A DNA stretch of 64,000 bases from Oceaniovalibus sp. ACAM 378 (GTDB taxonomy: Bacteria; Pseudomonadota; Alphaproteobacteria; Rhodobacterales; Rhodobacteraceae): the NCBI RefSeq assembly GCF_008085915.1, contig NZ_VSJK01000005.1, positions 62,001-126,000 on the forward strand, written 5' to 3'. The position numbers and the translations under genes were made by a program. This document shows, piece by piece, positions 44,387 through 52,145 of the stretch. Below the pieces are notes generated by a model that had not been told where the DNA came from, made no database searches, and worked only from the letters and a program-made list of their open reading frames with translations. Numbering within the stretch: position 1 is the first letter of the stretch; every line of letters starts with the position of its first letter.

Positions 44387-46420
44387 TCAGATCAGGAACC
44401 CGCCGGGGATCCGCAAAAGCAGCACGTCGTTCATGATCCACCAGAACACCCCGACGGTGACCATGGCGACGATGCCGCGTATCATCAGGGTCTTGGCTGG
44501 GACCGGATCATGTTCTGCGATAAAGGCCATGGCGATGAATGCGATCAGGCTGGTCGTGGCAAAGCCCAACACGGGGATCAGCCAGACCCAAAGGCCAAAG
44601 GTCACGACGACCAGAACCCGTCTGATCGAGGATGCGCCCTGTGCATCCGGCGTGGTTGCCGGATGTCCGCGGCCTAAAACGCCCAGCAGGATCAGCACCA
44701 AGCTCAACCCACCAAGCCCGAGCGTAATCGCGGTCGGAAAGACCGACCCCATGACCGACATGCCGCGCGCCTCGCGAAACATCACCGCGGCAATGACCAC
44801 CAGCACGGCCGCGATGATGACGCCGGACCAGTCATGGCTGCGGGCGCGAACTGTCGGTTGAACCGGCGCGGTCTGGATGTTGGCCGGATGGCCTTCGGCC
44901 TGTGCTGCAACCGCGCCCAAGGGCACCTGCCCGCGCCGCTTTGCCCGCCACTCTGCATAGAATGGATAGGCCAGCGTGAGCGTCGCCGCCACGATGATGC
45001 CGATACTGATTGGCCGACCAAAGAACATGCCGCCAAGATTGTTCGTCGCATTGCCGATCAGATAGGTCTGCACGAACCCCTGTTCGGCAATCGCACCAAG
45101 TACAATGCCCAACACGATCGGCGACGCGTCATATCCATTGCGCCCCAAAATCCAGGATATCACGCCAAGACCGAACATGATCTGGGCGTCCTGCAGGTTG
45201 GAGTGGATGGCAAATGAGCCGATCACCGTCAGCAGCGCCACCGTGGGCACCAACATCGCCTTGGGCACTGCCACGACCGATTTATACGCATAGCGCCCGA
45301 TCAGCAGCCCAACCGGCAACATGATCGCGGTCGCAATCAGCAGTCCGAAGATGAAGGTATAGACCACATGCCCTTCGGACGAAAACAGCGTCGGCCCGAT
45401 CTTGATGCCCTGCACCAAAAGCGCGCCAAGGATGATCGCGTCGGGCGGCGTGCCGGGGATGCCCAGCACCAGCGTCGGAATGAAACCGCCGCCGACGGTC
45501 GCGTTGTTCGCCGCTTCGGTCGCGATCACGCCGCCGGGTTCGCCCTTGCCGAACTCGGATGAGCGGGGCGACGACCGACGGGCCTCGGAATAGCTGACCA
45601 GCCCGGCAATCGAGCCGCCTGCCCCGGGCAGAATGCCGATGACAGTGCCGATAATGGACGAGCGGACGACGTTGAATTTATCGCGCCAGGCAATGCCGAA
45701 CGCTTCGCGCAGGCGCATGCCCTCATGGCCATGCTCGACTTTCAGATGCGGATCGCGGGTCGCCACAAGGTCAATAATGACCGGTACACAATACAGCCCG
45801 ATCAGTGCCGAAACGATGTCGATACCGCCCAGAAACGCCGGGAATCCTGCGGTAAAGCGCACATCGCCACCGACAACTGCGACCCCGACCATCGACAGCA
45901 GCAGCCCGATACAGGCGCCGATCAGCCCCTTCAGCGTGTTGCCGACCGACAACGCCGAGATCAGAGTCAGTCCGAATAGGGCCAGCCAGAAATATTCCGG
46001 CGGCCCAAAGGCCAGCGCCACGCGCGCCAGCGGCGGAGCAAGGAAAAGCAGGCTGAACCCGCCGATCAATCCACCGACGACCGACGCCAGCGTCGCCAGC
46101 GTGACCGCCAGCCCGCCATCGCCGCGCCGCGCCATCGGATAACCGTCGAAAGTGGTGGCAATGGATGACGGCGTTCCCGGCGTGTTCACCAGAATCGCCG
46201 CAAAAGCTCCGCCATAGATCGCGCCGGTATAAATCGCTCCCAGCGCGATCAATCCCGCGGCGGGGTCCATTGTGAAGGTAAAGGGAACCAGCACGGCCAC
46301 TGCCATCGTGGCCGAAAGTCCCGGCAAAGCGCCCACCACCGTGCCCAGCACCACGCCAACAACGGCGAGCATCAGGTTGAACGGGGTGAGCGCGTTCAGG
46401 AAATAGTCAAACAGCTCCAT
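44387..46420 (-). CDS. Fused TctA-TctB tripartite tricarboxylate permease
   Basis: A 677-residue protein. Residues 1 to about 500 form TctA (opening LTPFNLMLAVVGVVLGTVVGALPGLSATMAVAVLVPFTF; later GILPGAGGSIAGLVSY). After a polar linker near PVQPTVRARSHDW, four more helices (GVIIAAVLVVIAAVMF onward) match TctB, which is normally a separate small subunit. It pairs with the TctC gene directly upstream. ATG 46420 is chosen; the preceding GTG at 46423 is in frame. Confidence 0.87.
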   Translation of the reverse strand: MELFDYFLNALTPFNLMLAVVGVVLGTVVGALPGLSATMAVAVLVPFTFTMDPAAGLIALGAIYTGAIYGGAFAAILVNTPGTPSSIATTFDGYPMARRGDGGLAVTLATLASVVGGLIGGFSLLFLAPPLARVALAFGPPEYFWLALFGLTLISALSVGNTLKGLIGACIGLLLSMVGVAVVGGDVRFTAGFPAFLGGIDIVSALIGLYCVPVIIDLVATRDPHLKVEHGHEGMRLREAFGIAWRDKFNVVRSSIIGTVIGILPGAGGSIAGLVSYSEARRSSPRSSEFGKGEPGGVIATEAANNATVGGGFIPTLVLGIPGTPPDAIILGALLVQGIKIGPTLFSSEGHVVYTFIFGLLIATAIMLPVGLLIGRYAYKSVVAVPKAMLVPTVALLTVIGSFAIHSNLQDAQIMFGLGVISWILGRNGYDASPIVLGIVLGAIAEQGFVQTYLIGNATNNLGGMFFGRPISIGIIVAATLTLAYPFYAEWRAKRRGQVPLGAVAAQAEGHPANIQTAPVQPTVRARSHDWSGVIIAAVLVVIAAVMFREARGMSVMGSVFPTAITLGLGGLSLVLILLGVLGRGHPATTPDAQGASSIRRVLVVVTFGLWVWLIPVLGFATTSLIAFIAMAFIAEHDPVPAKTLMIRGIVAMVTVGVFWWIMNDVLLLRIPGGFLI

Positions 46421-46432
46421 CACGGACGTCGA

Positions 46433-47398
46433 TTACTTGCCAATGCCAAGCACTTCGGCCGCGCCTTCATAGGCCGCCTTCTGCTTTGCCATGAAGTCAC
46501 CCATTTTGTCATAGGTGATGTCGGTCAGAACAAAGGCCGCGTCTTCCATCTGTTTCCGGAAGTCAGGGTTCTGGTTGATCTCTTCGATGATGTCGGAAAC
46601 CCGGGTGCGCAGTTCTTCGGGCGTGGAGGCCGGAACCCCGACACCGCGATAGGCACCACTTACCAGATCATAGCCAAGCTCCTTGAAGGTCGGAACATCC
46701 GGAAAGGCTGGCATCCGCTCTTCGGTTGCGACGGCAAGCATCCGCACCTGATCGCCTTGCGACGCCAGTACGGTGGAATAACCCCAATAGCCCACTGTCT
46801 GGCCGCCCAAAAGCGCAGGCGTGGCAGTGCCGGTTCCCGAGAACGGAATATAAGTGGACTGAATCCCGGCAAGCCCGTCAAAGGTCACCTGTGCCACATG
46901 GTTGGCCGAGTTCACAGCCGAGCCCGCAAAGGTGGTCATCCCGGGGTTCGCCTTGGCGTATTCCACAAGGTCGGCCAGCGTCTCATAGGGGCTGTCCTTG
47001 GCCACAAGGAGCGCATCCGGCGTGTAATGGAACATATGCACGGGAACCAGATCGTCGGTCTTGTAGCCCACCTCACTCGCCATCGGCTGGAGGATGATGT
47101 GCGGCAGGTTGACCCCCATGATGGTATAGCCATCGCCCGCGATCCCGTTCAACTGCGACCACGCCTGCGCGCCGCCGCCGCCCGGCTGATACTGGACCAC
47201 AACGTCCTGCCCGGTCACTTCTTTCCAATGGGCCTGCTGGAACCGCGCCGAGATGTCGGATTCGCCGCCTGCATTGAATGGAAGGATATAGGTCATCGAT
47301 TTTGTCGGAAAGTCCGCCGCTGACTGTGCCGAAACCGGCATAGCAGTGGTCATGGCCAGCGTCGCCGCTGCCAAAATGGTTGTCTTTAAGAATCTCAT
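46433..47398 (-). CDS. TctC-family substrate-binding protein
   Basis: A 321-residue periplasmic binding protein with a signal peptide ending AMPVSAQS. Family motifs: YILPFNAGGESDISAR, VQYQPGGGGAQAW (ligand loop) and SGTGTATPALLGGQ. It delivers carboxylates to TctAB; tartrate is the probable ligand by operon context. GGGAGGAAA precedes ATG 47398; the upstream in-frame start at 47428 would displace the signal peptide. Confidence 0.87.
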   Translation of the reverse strand: MRFLKTTILAAATLAMTTAMPVSAQSAADFPTKSMTYILPFNAGGESDISARFQQAHWKEVTGQDVVVQYQPGGGGAQAWSQLNGIAGDGYTIMGVNLPHIILQPMASEVGYKTDDLVPVHMFHYTPDALLVAKDSPYETLADLVEYAKANPGMTTFAGSAVNSANHVAQVTFDGLAGIQSTYIPFSGTGTATPALLGGQTVGYWGYSTVLASQGDQVRMLAVATEERMPAFPDVPTFKELGYDLVSGAYRGVGVPASTPEELRTRVSDIIEEINQNPDFRKQMEDAAFVLTDITYDKMGDFMAKQKAAYEGAAEVLGIGK

Positions 47399-47551
47399 GA
47401 TTTCCTCCCAGAATTCATATAGTTGCAAGTTCTAGCTAACATGCTGGGCGAAGTTAAGCAGAAACGTCACCAATGGTCTAGCGCTTGAATGAGATCAAAT
47501 TGAACCCGCAGCCCCAAGCCCAGGCAGCATTGATCGCGGCGCAGCCGAAGG

Positions 47552-48682
47552 TCAGCGCTGCGCGGTGTCCGCCATGACATCAGCCGTGACCGTGCCAAGA
47601 TCGCGCAGGCCCAACTGGGCCAGTGTGATGCTTGTCTCCTCGGCCAGAAGCGTCGCAAGCTGCGCAAGCCCCCGTGCGCCGCCCGCTGCAATCGCAAATG
47701 AGAACGGTCGCCCGAGAAACACGAAATCGGCTCCCATCGCATAGGCTTTGACGATATCCTCGCCGCTGCGGATGCCGCTGTCATAGAACAGCGGAAATTC
47801 CGGCCCGACCGCCGTGCGGATTGCGCGCAGGGCCAGGATCGGCGCAGGCGCACTGTCAAGCTGCCGACCGCCATGGCTGGACACCTGAATCGCATCGACA
47901 CCTGCACTTTTCAGCCGCAGCGCATCCTGCGGGTCAAGCACGCCCTTGACCACCAGCCTGCCCTTCCAACGCTCGCGGATTGCATCCAACACCGCCCAGT
48001 TCGCTGCGGCCCGGCTGCCGGTTCGGTCAAATTCGCCGAAAGCACCGCCGAAATTGGCCATCGTCGGCGCGCCACGCAGCAGTTGTGGCAGCGACCAGCC
48101 GGGATGACAGGCGAAATCCACGAACTGACGTGGCCCGATGCGAAACGGCATGGTGAACCCGTGGCGCAACTCACGCGGGCGACGCCCCACCTCGGGAACA
48201 TCGACCGTCAGGACCAGCACGTCATACCCGGCCGCCTCGGCCCGGTTGATCAGCCCGTCCGACGATTCCCGTGCGCCGCTCAGGTAAAGCTGAAACCATG
48301 CATTCCCCTCGGCCAGTTCAATCATTTTTTCCAGCGAGGTGGAGGCCACAGTGGACACACCGACCGGCACATCATGCTGCGCCGCGAATTTTGCGAGCAA
48401 GGTATCGGCGGAAGGGTTTGCAAGATTGCACATCCCCATCGGACTGACCCCAAAGGGCAGCCGGGCGGTTCGGCCAAACAGTGGCATCTCGATGCTTCGG
48501 TGCTCTACGCCGTTCAGCACCCGGGGTTGCAGACGGATGGCGCGCAGTGTCTCGCGGTTCAGCCGCTCGCCGTGGCCGCTGCCTGCCGCACCGTCGATAT
48601 AGTCGAACACCATCCATGGCAGACGTCGCCGGGCGATCCGGCGGGCGTCTTCGCTGGAATGAACCGTGGTGTCAAAAAACAT
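47552..48682 (-). CDS. FMN-dependent alpha-hydroxy-acid dehydrogenase (LldD/MdlB-like)
   Basis: A 376-residue FMN TIM-barrel enzyme: WMVFDYIDGAAGSG near the start, FQLYLSG, VLTVDVPEVGRRPREL, the active-site VSSHGGRQLDSAPA and FYDSGIRSGEDIVKAYAMGADFVFLGRPF. Relatives oxidise L-lactate, mandelate or glycolate. It is followed, after 153 bases, by tctC on the same strand. Start 48682 with AAAGGTGG upstream; a longer frame to 48727 is not supported. Confidence 0.85.
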   Translation of the reverse strand: MFFDTTVHSSEDARRIARRRLPWMVFDYIDGAAGSGHGERLNRETLRAIRLQPRVLNGVEHRSIEMPLFGRTARLPFGVSPMGMCNLANPSADTLLAKFAAQHDVPVGVSTVASTSLEKMIELAEGNAWFQLYLSGARESSDGLINRAEAAGYDVLVLTVDVPEVGRRPRELRHGFTMPFRIGPRQFVDFACHPGWSLPQLLRGAPTMANFGGAFGEFDRTGSRAAANWAVLDAIRERWKGRLVVKGVLDPQDALRLKSAGVDAIQVSSHGGRQLDSAPAPILALRAIRTAVGPEFPLFYDSGIRSGEDIVKAYAMGADFVFLGRPFSFAIAAGGARGLAQLATLLAEETSITLAQLGLRDLGTVTADVMADTAQR

Positions 48683-48725
48683 CGCCGCGCCACCTTTCTG
48701 GATTGGTTTGCTGCATGTTAATCTC

Positions 48726-48740
48726 ATGCAGGTCCTGCAT
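48726..48740. promoter_or_regulatory. Perfect palindrome upstream of the FMN dehydrogenase gene
   Basis: ATGCAGG-T-CCTGCAT, a 7-1-7 perfect inverted repeat 44 bases upstream of the FMN dehydrogenase start, in the region shared with the divergent gltI gene. The size and symmetry suit a GntR- or IclR-type regulator; none is encoded beside it. Confidence 0.55.
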
Positions 48741-48904
48741 TAATGCCGGATGCTGAGTCAGACCGCCAGTCAAGAGCGCACCCTTGCACTCGGTATCAAA
48801 GTCAGCCAACATCGATGTGCCGCCTTTTCGGGGTGGCAAGATATTCACTGCAAAATGGCCCGCAAAAGGCCATGCAGAAAAAACAATCGACAAGGGAGAA
48901 GTTT

Positions 48905-49780
48905 ATGTTGATCGGGAAAAAGCTCGCGGCGATTGCGTTCGCCGCCGGTCTGGGGCTGGGCGTCGGGCTGCCGGCCTTTGCGCAGGACCTTACCGGCACG
49001 CTGAAGAAGATTTCCGACAGTGGCGAGATCGTCATCGGTCACCGGGAATCCTCTGTGCCGTTCTCTTATCTCGATTCAGACCAGAAACCGATCGGCTATT
49101 CGATCGACATCTGCGCCCGGATCGTCGATGAGATTTCGACCGAGCTTGGCAAGGAAATTTCCGTCCGTTACGTGCCGATCAATCCCAAGACGCGTATTCC
49201 CCTGCTGGCCAACGGCACAATCAATATGGAATGCGGATCGACCACCAACACGCTGACCCGTCAGCAACAGGTCGAATATCTGCCGACCACATTCATCACC
49301 GGCACGAAGATCCTGACCAAGACCGACAGCGGCATCAACTCCATCGATGATCTGGGTGGCAAGATCATCGGCCTTGCACCGGGCACGACAAATGATCGCG
49401 TGATCCGCGAAGAAGCCGAGAAACGCGGCATCGATGTCGATTTTCTGGTGGTGAACGACCACGCCGAGGGCATGCTGGCGCTTGAGACCGGTCGCGCCGA
49501 CGCTTATTCGACGGACCACATCCTTTTGTTCGGCCTGATTGAGACGTCGAAAAGCCCCGATGATTTCGCGGTGGTCGGCGACTTCCTGTCCTATGACCCC
49601 TATGCCCTGATGGTTCCGCGCGACGACAGCGCCTTTGAGCTGATCGGCAAACGCGCACTCGCCAATCTGTTCCGCACGGGCGAGATCAACGACATCTATG
49701 CCAAATGGTTCGACCCGATGGGGATCGAACAGACGCCCCTGCTGCAGGCTGCTTTCCAGCTTGCCACCCTGCCGGAATAA
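48905..49780 (+). CDS. gltI: Amino-acid ABC transporter binding protein (GltI type)
   Basis: A 291-residue periplasmic protein with signal peptide ending LPAFAQD, then IVIGHRESSVPFSYLDSDQKPIGYSIDIC, typical of glutamate/aspartate-binding proteins. MECGSTTNTLTRQQQVEYLPTTF is the family hinge segment. AGGGAGAA precedes ATG 48905. It heads the four-gene gltIJKL operon. Confidence 0.9.
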   Translation: MLIGKKLAAIAFAAGLGLGVGLPAFAQDLTGTLKKISDSGEIVIGHRESSVPFSYLDSDQKPIGYSIDICARIVDEISTELGKEISVRYVPINPKTRIPLLANGTINMECGSTTNTLTRQQQVEYLPTTFITGTKILTKTDSGINSIDDLGGKIIGLAPGTTNDRVIREEAEKRGIDVDFLVVNDHAEGMLALETGRADAYSTDHILLFGLIETSKSPDDFAVVGDFLSYDPYALMVPRDDSAFELIGKRALANLFRTGEINDIYAKWFDPMGIEQTPLLQAAFQLATLPE

Positions 49781-49800
49781 TCCGCCAAGGTTTCATCACA

Positions 49801-49833
49801 GGCCGGTCCGGGCAAATCCCGGCCCGGCCTTTT
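49801..49833 (+). other. Attenuator-like hairpin between gltI and gltJ
   Basis: Arms GGCCGGTCCGGG (49801-49812) and CCCGGCCCGGCC (49818-49829), one mismatch, 5-base loop, followed by TTTT. It looks like a leaky terminator that would give more binding protein than permease. Confidence 0.75.
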
Positions 49834-49855
49834 CTGACGACGCCGGGGGTAGGCG

Positions 49856-50575
49856 ATGAACTATAATTGGAACTGGGCCGTCCTCTTCCAGGATCCCTAT
49901 CTTGGCTGGCTGATCAGCGGGCTTGGCTGGACCGTGTCCGTTTCGCTGTGCGCCTGGGTCGTCGCCTTTGTGATCGGTGCGCTGATCGGTGTCGGACGGA
50001 CCGTGAACAATCGGCTTATATCCGGTCTTTGCACCGCCTATGTTGAACTTTTCCGCAATGTGCCTTTGCTGGTCCAGCTTTTCGTCTGGTATTTCGCTAT
50101 CCCGGAAATGGTGCCTGACGGGGTGGGTCACTGGATGAAGCGCGAGATGCCGATGCCCGAGTTCACCACGACGGTCATCGCTCTGGGGCTGTACACTGCG
50201 TCCCGCGTGGCCGAGCAGGTGCGCGCCGGTATCGACTCGATCCCAAAGGGTCTGAAAGCTGCGGCAAAGGCCAATGGGCTATCGGGCACTCAGGTCTACC
50301 GCTATATTCTTTTGCCGATCTCGTTCCGGATCATCGTGCCGCCGCTCACCTCGGAATTCCTGACCGTTTTCAAGAATTCGTCGCTTGCGCTGACCATCGG
50401 GCTGCTGGAACTGACGGCACAAAGTCAGCAAATCGCCGATTATACCTATAACAGTTTCGAAGCGTTCACCGCCGCGACAGTGATCTATATCTTCATAGCA
50501 CTTGTGGTGACAGGGCTGATGCAGATCGTCGAAACGCGCACGGCCATTCCCGGCCAGTCAGGAAAGGGTGCCTGA
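49856..50575 (+). CDS. gltJ: Amino-acid ABC transporter permease (GltJ type)
   Basis: A 239-residue inner-membrane protein of the HisM/GltJ group with about five hydrophobic helices. The EAA loop for ATPase contact is in GIDSIPKGLKAAAKANGLSGTQVYRYILLP. GGGGGTAGG lies before the ATG. Its stop shares a base with the gltK start (TGATG). Confidence 0.9.
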   Translation: MNYNWNWAVLFQDPYLGWLISGLGWTVSVSLCAWVVAFVIGALIGVGRTVNNRLISGLCTAYVELFRNVPLLVQLFVWYFAIPEMVPDGVGHWMKREMPMPEFTTTVIALGLYTASRVAEQVRAGIDSIPKGLKAAAKANGLSGTQVYRYILLPISFRIIVPPLTSEFLTVFKNSSLALTIGLLELTAQSQQIADYTYNSFEAFTAATVIYIFIALVVTGLMQIVETRTAIPGQSGKGA

Positions 50576-51231
50576 TGTCCGGCTTCGACTTCAGCGTTAT
50601 CGTGAGCGCCCTGCCCTTCCTCTGGGAAGGGTTACAACTCAGCTTTCTGCTGACAATTCTGGCCATCATCGGGGGCTTGGGCTTTGGCGTCTTGCTGGCA
50701 CTGGCACGGATGTCGGGGTTCCGACTGCTGTCCCTTGTTGCAGCGACCTATGTAAACCTGATCCGCTCTGTGCCGCTGATCCTTGTCATCTTCTGGTTCT
50801 ATTTTCTGGTGCCGCTGGTTCTTGGCCGCCCTGTGGGGGGCTTTTATTCGGCACTGATCGCCTTTGTGATGTTCGAGGCGGCCTATTATTCCGAGATCAT
50901 GCGGGCCGGTATCAAAAGCGTGGCAAAAGGCCAGGTTCAGGCCGGAAAATCCACCGGGCTTGGCTATTGGCGGATCCAGCGCCACATCGTGCTGCCGCAA
51001 GCCTTTCGTAATATGATCCCGGTTCTGGTAACGCAGGCGATCATCCTGTTTCAGGACACATCGCTTGTCTTCGTTGTCAGTCTGCGGGACTTCATGACCG
51101 CAAGCTCGATTGTCGCCCGCACCGAGGGTCGGCTGGTCGAGATGTATCTCTTTGCTGCGGTTGTATATTTTGTCATCTGCTTTGCCGGCTCACTGACTGT
51201 CCGCCGTCTCCAATCCAAGGTTGCCACATGA
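50575..51231 (+). CDS. gltK: Amino-acid ABC transporter permease (GltK type)
   Basis: A 218-residue partner permease with about five helices and the EAA loop [31 protein letters not shown]. The [17 protein letters not shown] segment is typical. It overlaps gltL by 4 bases (ATGA). Confidence 0.9.
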   Translation: MSGFDFSVIVSALPFLWEGLQLSFLLTILAIIGGLGFGVLLALARMSGFRLLSLVAATYVNLIRSVPLILVIFWFYFLVPLVLGRPVGGFYSALIAFVMFEAAYYSEIMRAGIKSVAKGQVQAGKSTGLGYWRIQRHIVLPQAFRNMIPVLVTQAIILFQDTSLVFVVSLRDFMTASSIVARTEGRLVEMYLFAAVVYFVICFAGSLTVRRLQSKVAT

Positions 51232-51956
51232 TCGAAATTGACAACATCTCAAAAAAATACGGGACGTTTCAGGTCCTGCGTGATTGTTCGACATCCGTGG
51301 CAAAGGGCGAGGTGGTGGTGATATGCGGCCCCTCCGGCTCGGGCAAATCCACGCTGATTCAGTGTGTTAACGGGCTGGAACCGGTGCAGCAAGGGCGCAT
51401 CACCGTCGATGGTATGAACGTCACCGACAAAAAAACCAACCTTACCCAGTTGCGCGCGCGCATCGGCATGGTCTTCCAGCATTTCGAACTTTACCCGCAT
51501 ATGAACGTTCTGGAAAATCTCTGTCTCGCACAGGAAAAGGTGCTGAATCGAACGCGGTCAGAAGCAGTCGCCAAGGCCGAAGCCCTGATTGAGCGCGTCG
51601 GATTGTCCGACCATATCCACAAACATCCCGGCCAGCTGTCCGGCGGCCAGCAACAGCGCGTGGCGATTGCCCGATCATTGGCGATGGACCCGATCGCGAT
51701 GCTATTCGACGAGCCGACATCCGCGCTTGATCCCGAGATGATCAACGAAGTTCTGGACGTGATGGTTCAACTTGCCACCGATGGTATGACGATGATGGTC
51801 GTGACCCACGAGATGGGGTTTGCCCGAAAAGTCGCGGATCGCGTGGTGTTCATGGACGAGGGCCGGATCGTCGAGGACCGGAAAACCGAAGACTTCTTTT
51901 CGGACCCCGAGAGCCCGCGTTTGCGCGATTTTCTTTCGAAGATCCTTCAATATTGA
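51228..51956 (+). CDS. gltL: Amino-acid ABC transporter ATPase (GltL type)
   Basis: A 242-residue ATPase with Walker [11 protein letters not shown]-loop [18 protein letters not shown], signature [16 protein letters not shown], Walker [15 protein letters not shown] and switch [16 protein letters not shown]. It powers uptake through GltJK. It is the last gene of the operon; structured intergenic sequence follows. Confidence 0.92.
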   Translation: MIEIDNISKKYGTFQVLRDCSTSVAKGEVVVICGPSGSGKSTLIQCVNGLEPVQQGRITVDGMNVTDKKTNLTQLRARIGMVFQHFELYPHMNVLENLCLAQEKVLNRTRSEAVAKAEALIERVGLSDHIHKHPGQLSGGQQQRVAIARSLAMDPIAMLFDEPTSALDPEMINEVLDVMVQLATDGMTMMVVTHEMGFARKVADRVVFMDEGRIVEDRKTEDFFSDPESPRLRDFLSKILQY

Positions 51957-52035
51957 TTGCCCGGCTGTTCCCGCTGAATGTAACGCGTGAGACCATGAAT
52001 ACGGCGGGGATCAGCGGGCAAGAAAACGCGGTTAT

Positions 52036-52079
52036 GCTGCCCCTATACCGGTCCTGATTAGGAACGGCGACGGGGCAGC
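52036..52079. other. Composite stem-loop between gltL and metE
   Basis: Outer stem GCTGCCCC (52036-52043) with GGGGCAGC (52072-52079), then an inner helix CCG-g-TCCT (52048-52055) with AGGA-a-CGG (52060-52067) closed by a GATT tetraloop. It lies between the convergent gltL and metE genes. It may be a terminator or a structured RNA; no T run follows. Confidence 0.5.
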
Positions 52080-52145
52080 AACAGCGGCGACCGGATAGAT
52101 CAGGTGGTTGCGATCAACATCTCAGGCATCCGGCATTCGCACCAA

